This document shows positions 1-5,430 of a stretch of DNA of 11,391 nucleotides, piece by piece. The notes below the pieces were generated by a model. That model was not told the DNA's origin, searched no databases, and saw nothing but the letters and a program-made list of their open reading frames with translations. Each line of letters starts with the position of its first letter. The stretch's first letter is position 1. Source of the DNA: DATAES01 sp036257895 (GTDB lineage: Bacteria; Actinomycetota; Acidimicrobiia; Acidimicrobiales; JACDCH01); contig DATAES010000063.1 in the NCBI GenBank assembly GCA_036257895.1, positions 1 through 11,391 of the forward strand, read 5' to 3'. The position numbers were made by a program, and so were the translations under genes.

Positions 1-62
1 CGGTCAGGTCCCAGCGCGGCAATTCGGTCGTCGTAACCGACATGGACTCGGAAGGTAGCGCC

Positions 63-68
63 TACGCT
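63..68 (+). promoter_or_regulatory. possible -10 box for tRNA-Gln
   Basis: TACGCT fits the actinobacterial TANNNT -10 pattern and would place transcription start a few bases before the tRNA 5' end at 80, as is usual for tRNA genes. The best upstream -35 candidate is ATGGAC at 42-47, only 15 bp away, so the match is weak. No coding sequence is recognisable in positions 1-79. Confidence 0.2.
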
Positions 69-79
69 CGAACCGCCCT

Positions 80-151
80 TCGGGGGTCGTCCAATTGGCA
101 GGACACAGGGCTTTGGTCCCTGGAATCGGGGTTCGAGACCCTGCCCCCGAG
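80..151 (+). tRNA. tRNA-Gln (anticodon TTG)
   Basis: A full cloverleaf can be folded by eye. The acceptor stem TCGGGGG (80-86) pairs with CCCCCGA (144-150). The D stem is GTCC/GGAC (89-92/101-104). The anticodon stem CAGGG/CCCTG (106-110/118-122) encloses loop CTTTGGT, giving anticodon TTG at 113-115, which reads glutamine CAA. The T stem CGGGG/CCCTG (127-131/139-143, one G-U pair) encloses loop TTCGAGA. The discriminator base is G151. The 3' CCA is not encoded, so it would be added after transcription. A tRNA-Gln just upstream of glmU is a known arrangement in Actinobacteria, which supports the call. Confidence 0.96.
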
Positions 152-285
152 CGCCGCCGCAGTGCCTACGACTTCCGGGACACGAGGCATCGTCGTGCTC
201 GTCGCGTACCTCGGTCGCGAGCAGTCGTGCTTGCGACGTGACGTTGACGGTGAACGACACCTTGTCCACTCGCACTGGCGGTCAA

Positions 286-305
286 CGGCGCCTGTGAGGG
301 CGCCG
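286..305 (+). terminator. hairpin between tRNA-Gln and glmU, possible terminator
   Basis: A perfect 7-bp stem (CGGCGCC at 286-292, GGCGCCG at 299-305) encloses a 6-nt loop, TGTGAG. No T-run follows, but many actinobacterial terminators lack one. It lies 135 bp after the tRNA and 131 bp before glmU, so it could end tRNA transcription or act as a leader structure. The rest of the 152-433 interval shows no convincing coding sequence. Confidence 0.35.
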
Positions 306-423
306 CTCCATTCAGTCGGGAAGTTTCCTGGAAGTCACGATCGATGGTGCCGATGAGAATCCCGTGACCTGGCTAGGAAGGTCCCCGCAGACCCGTGTGA
401 TGGAACCGTGAGGCCCGTGGGGG

Positions 424-429
424 TAGAAC
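424..429 (+). promoter_or_regulatory. possible -10 box giving a leaderless glmU mRNA
   Basis: TAGAAC ends 7 nt before the ATG at 437, the spacing expected if transcription starts on the A of the start codon. A weak -35 candidate, TGGAAC (401-406), sits 17 bp upstream. No good Shine-Dalgarno sequence lies at normal distance from 434 or 437; only a GGGGG run at 418-422 is present. The last T of the TANNNT consensus is missing, so this is tentative. Confidence 0.3.
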
Positions 430-436
430 GAACGTG

Positions 437-1534
437 ATGACCGAACGCCGGTTGACCGCCATCGTCCTCGCCGCCGGCGAGGGCACTCGGATGCGGTCGA
501 CGCGTCCGAAGCCACTGCACCTGTTGTGCGGACGGGCGATGGTGCTCTACGTGCTCGACGCGCTGGCGGCGTGCGAGGTGAGCAAGGCCGTCGTCGTCGT
601 CGGCCACGGCGCCGAGATGGTGACGAAGAAACTGCAGGACGAGGCGAACGATCTCGTCATCGACTTCGTCGAGCAGCACGTGCAGCGCGGAACCGGAGAC
701 GCCGTCAGTGTCGGGCTCACCGCCTTCGACGACGACGACGATGGCGATGTCATCGTGCTTCCGGGAGACACACCACTGCTACGAGCTTCAACGGTTGCCA
801 CGCTCGTGCGCGAGCACCAACTGTCGGGTGCAGCGTGCACGATCCTCACCGCCCTGTCCGCCGACCCGAAGGGCTACGGCCGCATCGTGCGCGGCAAGGA
901 CGACAACGTCATCCGAGTCGTCGAGGAGCGCGACGCGACCGACGAAGAGCGGGCCATCGTCGAGTGGAACACCTCGATCTACTGCTTCCGCCGCAGCGTC
1001 CTCGCGCCCGCGCTGCGCAGGATCACACCCGAGAACGACCAAGGCGAGTACTACCTGACCGACGTGGTCGAAGTGCTGCACGACGCCGGTTACCCGGTCG
1101 TCGCCGTCGTGACGGATGAGGACGACGAGCCGCAGGGCGTCAACGATCGCCGTCAGCTCGCCCGAGCCGAAGCGGTGCTGCGCCGGCGAACGAACGATCG
1201 CTGGCTCGGCCTCGGGGTGACGATGCTCGATCCGGAGCGCACGTACATCGACACGACCGTCAAGCTGGCCTCCGATGTCACGCTGTTCCCCGGCACCCTG
1301 CTGCAGGGCGACACCGTGATCGGTGAGGGTGCCGAGATCGGTCCGAACACCCGACTCGTCGACTGCACCGTCGGCGCACGCAGCATCATCGAGGAGACGG
1401 TCGGACGTCATGCGGACATCGGCGCGGGCGCGGTGGTAGGCCCGTACGCGGTGCTCGAGCCGGGCGCGCATGTGTTGCCGGGGACCAGAACGGGGTCGTT
1501 CTACACTGCGAGCGCGGAGGATGGGAGCTCGTAG
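437..1534 (+). CDS. glmU: UDP-GlcNAc pyrophosphorylase GlmU, truncated C-terminal domain
   Basis: GlmU normally acetylates glucosamine-1-phosphate and then couples GlcNAc-1-P to UTP, making cytosolic UDP-GlcNAc for peptidoglycan. The uridylyltransferase domain (about residues 1-235) looks intact. It has the nucleotide loop GEGTRMRS with PK (about 14-25), a GTGDAV motif, PGDTPLL with the metal-site Asp111, GYGRIV, and EWNTSIY with Asn178. A left-handed beta-helix begins near 267 with hexapeptide repeats, but the protein stops at 365 residues. Bifunctional GlmU is about 450-490. The part carrying the acetyltransferase catalytic Lys, His, Tyr and Asn is absent, and no remnant is found because prs starts 17 bp later. 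I infer it is uridylyltransferase only. ATG 437 is preferred; GTG 434 is directly in front. It leads a close pair with prs. Confidence 0.9.
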   Translation: MTERRLTAIVLAAGEGTRMRSTRPKPLHLLCGRAMVLYVLDALAACEVSKAVVVVGHGAEMVTKKLQDEANDLVIDFVEQHVQRGTGDAVSVGLTAFDDDDDGDVIVLPGDTPLLRASTVATLVREHQLSGAACTILTALSADPKGYGRIVRGKDDNVIRVVEERDATDEERAIVEWNTSIYCFRRSVLAPALRRITPENDQGEYYLTDVVEVLHDAGYPVVAVVTDEDDEPQGVNDRRQLARAEAVLRRRTNDRWLGLGVTMLDPERTYIDTTVKLASDVTLFPGTLLQGDTVIGEGAEIGPNTRLVDCTVGARSIIEETVGRHADIGAGAVVGPYAVLEPGAHVLPGTRTGSFYTASAEDGSS

Positions 1535-1551
1535 GGAGGGCGCGTCGCGCG

Positions 1552-2523
1552 ATGGAGTTGGTGACCAAGAAGACGATGCGGCTCTACTCGGGTCGCTCGC
1601 ATCCGGCTCTGGCTGAGGACATCGCCGACCACCTCGGTGTACCGCTGGGCGAAGCCAACGTCCGTGACTTTCCGAACGGCGAGATCCACTGCCGGTTCGG
1701 CGAGAACATCCGCGGCGCCGATGTCTTCATCATCCAGACCCACTGCGGCTCGGTGAACGACTCGGTCATGGAGCAGTTGATCATGATCGACGCTGCGAAG
1801 CGGGCGTCCGCGAAGCGCATCACTGCGGTGTGCCCGCTCTACGGCTACGCCCGTCAGGACCGCAAGGCCGAGGGCCGGGAGCCGATCGCCGCCAAACTGG
1901 TCGCCGACCTGCTCAGTGCCGCGGGAGCAAGTCGGATGCTGAGTGTCGACCTGCACTCGGGACAGATCCAGGGTTTCTTCGACAAGCCGGTCGACCATCT
2001 CACCGCGATGCCGGTCCTGCTCGACTACATCGAAACCGAGTGCGGCGGCGACATCGTCGTTGTGTCGCCCGACGCAGGTCGCGTGAAGGTGGCCGAGCGG
2101 TACAGCCAGCATCTCGGCGCCGACCTGGCTTTCGTCCACAAGCGGCACATCAAGGGCAAGTCCGACGAGGTCGAGGCCCGCGGTGTCATCGGCGAGGTGG
2201 ACGGTCGTCATTGCGTGATCATCGACGACCGCATCGACACCGGCGGCACGATCGTCGCGGCTGCAGAGATCCTGAAGGAGCACGGTGCCACCGAGGTGTG
2301 GGCGATGGCGACCCATGGCGTGCTTGCCGATCCCGCGATCGATCGTCTCAAGAACTCCGAGATCACCAAGGTCGTGATCACCGACACCGTGCCGATCCCC
2401 GACGACAAGCAACTCGACAAGTTCGAGGTGCTGTCCGTGGCGAGGATCATCGCCGACGCCATCGACGCCATTTTCGAAGACAAGTCCGTCAGCGAGCTCT
2501 TCGGCGGCGAGAACCTGGCCTGA
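1552..2523 (+). CDS. prs: ribose-phosphate pyrophosphokinase (PRPP synthetase)
   Basis: Transfers pyrophosphate from ATP to ribose-5-phosphate, giving PRPP for purine, pyrimidine, histidine, tryptophan and NAD synthesis, and in Actinobacteria for decaprenyl-phosphoribose. It acts in the cytosol as an oligomer. The 323-residue length is normal for class I enzymes. Visible motifs are FPNGE (about 41-45), YGYARQDRK (97-105), metal-binding His135 in DLHSGQIQGFF, VVVSPDAG followed by a basic flexible loop, and the PRPP-binding segment IIDDRIDTGGT (about 223-233) with Asp225 and Asp226. ATG 1552 was chosen because GGGAGGG at 1535-1541 is a plausible ribosome binding site; GTG 1561 and ATG 1576 are in-frame alternatives. 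It starts 17 bp after glmU, so the two are probably co-transcribed. The order glmU-prs is conserved in many bacteria. Confidence 0.97.
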   Translation: MELVTKKTMRLYSGRSHPALAEDIADHLGVPLGEANVRDFPNGEIHCRFGENIRGADVFIIQTHCGSVNDSVMEQLIMIDAAKRASAKRITAVCPLYGYARQDRKAEGREPIAAKLVADLLSAAGASRMLSVDLHSGQIQGFFDKPVDHLTAMPVLLDYIETECGGDIVVVSPDAGRVKVAERYSQHLGADLAFVHKRHIKGKSDEVEARGVIGEVDGRHCVIIDDRIDTGGTIVAAAEILKEHGATEVWAMATHGVLADPAIDRLKNSEITKVVITDTVPIPDDKQLDKFEVLSVARIIADAIDAIFEDKSVSELFGGENLA

Positions 2524-2548
2524 CCGCCCACCACCCGCAACTTCGGGT

Positions 2549-2576
2549 CGCCGTGGCCCCTAGAAGGGCCACGGCG
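2549..2576. terminator. bidirectional terminator hairpin between prs and amidase
   Basis: A perfect 11-bp inverted repeat (CGCCGTGGCCC at 2549-2559, GGGCCACGGCG at 2566-2576) has a 6-nt loop, CTAGAA. A smaller hairpin, ACCCG/CGGGT (2533-2537/2544-2548), sits just before it. The structure fills the 69-bp gap between two convergent genes, where a shared terminator is expected. There is no T-run on either side, as is common in high-GC Actinobacteria. Confidence 0.75.
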
Positions 2577-2592
2577 CACCAACATTCGCCGC

Positions 2593-4020
2593 TCAGCTGA
2601 TCGGAGGGCGGCGGTCCTTCCACGGGAGGGCTTGTTCGAGCTGCGCGGCGACCTGCAGCGCGAGATCGTCGCGCCACGGTCCGGCCGCGATCTGCGCGCA
2701 CGCGGGCAGGCCGGACTCGTCATCGTGATGGACCGGCACCGAGATCGCCGGAAGCCCGGTGACGTTGAAGATCGATGTGAAGACCGCCATCGGGTAGCAG
2801 TTCAGCAGCGCGATCAGTGGGTCTTCGTCGGCACCTTCCCAAACCGTGCCGCACCGCGGTGCGAGCGTCGCCATCGTCGGCGTCACGAGCACGTCGAAGG
2901 TGTCGACGAACTGTGCCATCAACGGGCGGGCGACGAGTTGCGTCCGCTGTACCGCTTCGACGTACGCGATCGAATCGGTTGCCCGCCCGGCATCGTGCAA
3001 CGCGCGGTTGAGGGGCTCGACGCGGCTCCAGTCCTCGATGGGGACGCCGGCCGATCCCGTGTTCCAGATGAGACCGAACGACTCGACGAACGTGTCCGCG
3101 TCCGGCAGCGACAGCGACACTTCGAACACGTCGTGCCCGTGTGCCGCGAGCGCGTCGGCCGTCTTCGACACCGCGGTGACACAAGCCGGAGCGACCTCCA
3201 TTTCCAACGGCGGTGTGGCCGTGTATCCGACCCGCAGTCTCGGCGGGGCTTGCCGTGCGCTCGTTGCGAACGGCTCTGCCGGCGGTGGCGCGTTGTACCA
3301 GCCGAGCGGGTCGGGACGGCCGATGATGTCGAGCGCGGTCGCGGTATCGAGGACCGTGCGTGTCAGCACTCCACTGGTCGCGAGTCCCTCGAGCTCGTTC
3401 ACCCGATTCGGAACGCGGTTGCGGCTCGCCTTCAGGCCGACGAGTCCGTTGCACGCAGCCGGGATCCGAATCGAGCCGCCGCCATCGGACGCATGCGCGA
3501 TGGGCGACATCGCTGACGCGACGGCGGCGCCCGCACCGCCGCTCGATCCGCCCGGTGTGTGATCCGGGTTCCACGGATTGCGGGTGATGCCGTGCGCGTC
3601 GCTCTCCGTGTACGAGACGGTGCCGAACTCCGGGGCATTCGTCATGCCCAGCAGGATGAACCCCGCCTCGACGAAGCGTTCGACCACGAGGTCGGACTCG
3701 GCCTGCGGCTCCCAACTCGTTCCCCGAGATCCCTGCGTCGACGGCCAGCCGGCCACGGCATTGAGATCCTTGATCGGCAACGGAACACCGAAGAACGGGG
3801 GCAGGTCCGCCGGGTCGGTGGTGGCCACGACGTCGGCGGCGCGCTTGGCCGCGTCGCGCACTTCGTCGTCCGCTCGATGGCAGAACGCGTTGAGCCTGCC
3901 ATCGAACTGCTCGATCCGATCCAGGTACAGGTCGGCCACCTCGACGGGGCTGATCTCCTTGCGGCGGATGGCGGCTGCGAGCTCGACAGCTGGAGTGAAG
4001 GCATCCATGGCCCGTAGCAT
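2593..4020 (-). CDS. amidase signature family hydrolase
   Basis: A 475-residue member of the amidase signature (AS) family, which hydrolyses amide bonds with a Ser-cisSer-Lys triad. The triad is visible: Lys84 in VPLPIKDL, Ser159 in the PGGSSGG glycine loop, and nucleophile Ser183 in SDGGGSIRIPA. The 24-residue gap between the two serines matches fatty acid amide hydrolase. No signal peptide is seen, so it is probably cytosolic. The family includes GatA, acetamidase, 6-aminohexanoate-cyclic-dimer hydrolase and others. There is no gatB or gatC nearby, so GatA is unlikely and the substrate cannot be named. The start at 4020 is preferred because GGAAAGG lies just upstream; ATG at 4008 is a second choice, while the frame stays open to 4164 but would run into rplY. 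It is antisense to its neighbours, convergent with prs and divergent from rplY. Confidence 0.93.
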   Translation of the reverse strand: MLRAMDAFTPAVELAAAIRRKEISPVEVADLYLDRIEQFDGRLNAFCHRADDEVRDAAKRAADVVATTDPADLPPFFGVPLPIKDLNAVAGWPSTQGSRGTSWEPQAESDLVVERFVEAGFILLGMTNAPEFGTVSYTESDAHGITRNPWNPDHTPGGSSGGAGAAVASAMSPIAHASDGGGSIRIPAACNGLVGLKASRNRVPNRVNELEGLATSGVLTRTVLDTATALDIIGRPDPLGWYNAPPPAEPFATSARQAPPRLRVGYTATPPLEMEVAPACVTAVSKTADALAAHGHDVFEVSLSLPDADTFVESFGLIWNTGSAGVPIEDWSRVEPLNRALHDAGRATDSIAYVEAVQRTQLVARPLMAQFVDTFDVLVTPTMATLAPRCGTVWEGADEDPLIALLNCYPMAVFTSIFNVTGLPAISVPVHHDDESGLPACAQIAAGPWRDDLALQVAAQLEQALPWKDRRPPIS

Positions 4021-4062
4021 GCACCTTTCCAAATGCGAGCGCTCCGGCGCGATCCCAGAAGT

Positions 4063-4067
4063 AGGAC
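4063..4067 (+). promoter_or_regulatory. ribosome binding site of rplY
   Basis: AGGAC lies 5 nt before the ATG at 4073, supporting that start although the frame remains open far upstream. The same bases form TAGGAC (4062-4067), which could alternatively serve as a -10 box. The amidase/rplY divergent gap is only 52 bp, so promoters of both genes must be in or near it, or inside the genes. Confidence 0.5.
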
Positions 4068-4072
4068 TTCCG

Positions 4073-4759
4073 ATGGCTGAGATCACTCTTCCTGCGGCGA
4101 CCGGCCGTACCACCGGCTCCGGTCCGAGCAAACGGCTCCGAAGCGACGGTCGGGTACCCGCCACCGTCTACGGGCTCGGCGGCGACGCGGTGTCGGTCAG
4201 CGTCGACTGGCGCGAACTGCGAGGTGCGCTGACGACGGACGCGGGGCTCAACGCACTGATCAACCTCGAGATCGACGGTCACGCGAGCGAGCTGACGATC
4301 GTGAAGGACCTGCAGCGTCACCCCATCCGCCGCAGCGTCCTCCATCTCGACTTCCTGCGGGTCAGCCGCGACGTCGCCATCGAGGTCGACGTGCCGATCG
4401 TCCTCTACGGCGAAGCCGAAGACGTCACTCGCGAGGACGGCGTGGTCGATCACCTGCTTTTCCAGCTCACGATCCGGGCGAAGCCCGGCTCGATCCCGAA
4501 CGAGATCGCCGTCGACATCTCCGGTCTCGCGATCAACGACTCGATCCGGGTCGGAGATCTGACGCTGCCCGAAGGCGTCGAGACCGATGCCGACCCGGAC
4601 GAGCCGATCGTGATCGGTCAGCCGCCGAGGGTCGAGGAGCCCGAGCCGGTAGCCGAGGGCGAGGAGGGCGAGGAGGCCGCGGAGGGCGAAGCCGCGGCGG
4701 GAGAAGCACCGTCCGAAGGCGGCGGCGCGGAGTCCTCCGGCGGCGGATCCGAGGGCTGA
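4073..4759 (+). CDS. rplY: 50S ribosomal protein bL25, CTC form with acidic tail
   Basis: bL25 binds 5S rRNA in the large ribosomal subunit. This 228-residue protein is the long CTC/TL5 form. An N-terminal L25 domain (about 1-92) carries the family segment DLQRHPIRRSVLHLDF starting at residue 79. A C-terminal beta domain (about 98-183) includes KPGSIPNEIAVDISGL. An acidic low-complexity tail (about 184-228) is rich in Glu, Gly and Ala and ends in a Ser/Gly run. ATG 4073 was chosen because the encoded start, MAEITLPAATGR, resembles other CTC proteins and an AGGAC site precedes it; the longer open frame upstream is antisense to the amidase. In many Actinobacteria rplY follows prs directly; here the amidase lies between. 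pth follows after 4 bp. Confidence 0.94.
   Translation: MAEITLPAATGRTTGSGPSKRLRSDGRVPATVYGLGGDAVSVSVDWRELRGALTTDAGLNALINLEIDGHASELTIVKDLQRHPIRRSVLHLDFLRVSRDVAIEVDVPIVLYGEAEDVTREDGVVDHLLFQLTIRAKPGSIPNEIAVDISGLAINDSIRVGDLTLPEGVETDADPDEPIVIGQPPRVEEPEPVAEGEEGEEAAEGEAAAGEAPSEGGGAESSGGGSEG
4751..4755 (+). promoter_or_regulatory. possible ribosome binding site for pth, inside the rplY end
   Basis: GAGGG lies 8 nt before the ATT at 4764, a normal distance for a Shine-Dalgarno sequence, and is within the last codons of rplY. This supports ATT as the pth start by coupled translation after the rplY stop at 4757-4759. The second purine run, GAGGAG (4758-4763), directly abuts ATT and is too close to serve it. 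Confidence 0.35.
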
Positions 4760-4763
4760 GGAG

Positions 4764-5351
4764 ATTCCCACCGACTTCCTCGTCGTCGGGCTCGGCAACC
4801 CCGGCGGCGACTTCGAGCGGTCGCGCCACAACAGCGGCGCCGACACGGTGGCGTTGCTGGCGCGGCGCCACGGTGCCGCGCTCAAAATCGACCGTCGAGC
4901 GCGCGCCCTCGCCGGCACCGCCTCGGTCGGTGGCCGACGTGTCGTGTTGGCGTTGCCGCAGACCTACTACAACGACTCCGGCATCACGGTGCTCACGCTG
5001 GCGAAGCGCCACGACCTGCTCGAAGTACCGGAGCGGATCGTGATCGTGCACGACGAGCTCGACCTGCCGGTCGGGCGGCTGAAGGTCAAAGTCGGCGGCG
5101 GGCTCGCGGGTAACAAGGGCCTGCAGTCGATCAAGGCGCACCTGCACACCGACGCGTTCGTGCGCGTGCGCATCGGCGTCGGGAAGCCGCCGGGACGCCA
5201 AGAGGGCGCGAACCATGTCTTGCGCCGGCCGGGCAGGCGCGAACGCGTCGAGCTCGACACCACGATCGAGGAAGCGGCCGACGCGGTGGAACTGGTCGTC
5301 GCCGAGGGTGCTGAGCCCGCGATGACGCGCTTCAACCGGACCGACGGCTGA
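4764..5351 (+). CDS. pth: peptidyl-tRNA hydrolase, probable ATT start
   Basis: Pth cleaves peptidyl-tRNA released early from ribosomes, recycling tRNA. The family N-terminus FLVVGLGNPG is present with Asn12, followed by catalytic His22 in RHN; Asp97 is in HDELDLP, and RVRIGVGKPPGR follows. The conserved N-terminus has no in-frame ATG, GTG or TTG: the frame is open from the stop at 4650, and the first canonical start is GTG 4848, which would remove His22 and the first strand. ATT 4764 gives 195 residues, the normal length, with GAGGG upstream. A +1 shift from rplY (which would make an L25-Pth fusion) is a less likely option. Unusual residues: Tyr69 stands where E. coli has Met67, and Asn117-Lys118 where E. 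coli has His113-Asn114. Asn70 is kept. It is probably co-translated with rplY, its usual neighbour. Confidence 0.85.
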   Translation: MPTDFLVVGLGNPGGDFERSRHNSGADTVALLARRHGAALKIDRRARALAGTASVGGRRVVLALPQTYYNDSGITVLTLAKRHDLLEVPERIVIVHDELDLPVGRLKVKVGGGLAGNKGLQSIKAHLHTDAFVRVRIGVGKPPGRQEGANHVLRRPGRRERVELDTTIEEAADAVELVVAEGAEPAMTRFNRTDG

Positions 5352-5361
5352 CTGCGGCCCA

Positions 5362-5406
5362 CTGTCGTGCATTGACATCGCCACTGGCCACGTCAATGCA
5401 CGATGG
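5362..5406. terminator. long hairpin between pth and phosphoesterase, bidirectional terminator
   Basis: A perfect 12-bp inverted repeat (TCGTGCATTGAC at 5365-5376, GTCAATGCACGA at 5392-5403) extends outward by three more pairs if G-T pairing is allowed. The 15-nt loop holds its own small stem, GCC/GGC. It lies in the 79-bp gap between two convergent genes, which makes a shared terminator the simplest reading. The arms are less GC-rich than the surroundings, so a protein-binding palindrome cannot be excluded. Confidence 0.65.
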
Positions 5407-5430
5407 TCGTGAATTGGAGGTGCACGACAC

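Noticed and set aside
42..356. Possible 104-codon gene across the tRNA
   Set aside because: It runs through the complete tRNA-Gln and has no protein-family features.
1500..1551. Frameshift explaining the short GlmU
   Set aside because: Only 17 bp separate the glmU stop from prs, and no frame there or inside prs encodes the missing acetyltransferase motifs.
2593..4020. Amidase as GatA of the Asp/Glu-tRNA amidotransferase
   Set aside because: The triad is shared by the whole family, and no gatB or gatC is next to it; the family-level call is safer.
3578..4072. Upstream extension of rplY (frame open to 3578)
   Set aside because: The extension is antisense to the amidase catalytic region, and the L25 homology starts at ATG 4073 with a ribosome binding site.
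2720..4918. Very long minus-strand open frame (over 700 codons) across the amidase and antisense to rplY
   Set aside because: It is out of frame with the recognisable amidase, its product is Arg-rich and low-complexity, and long stop-free shadows are expected at this GC content.
4848..5351. GTG 4848 as the pth start
   Set aside because: It would delete the GLGNPG strand and the catalytic His in RHN, both clearly encoded just upstream in the same frame.
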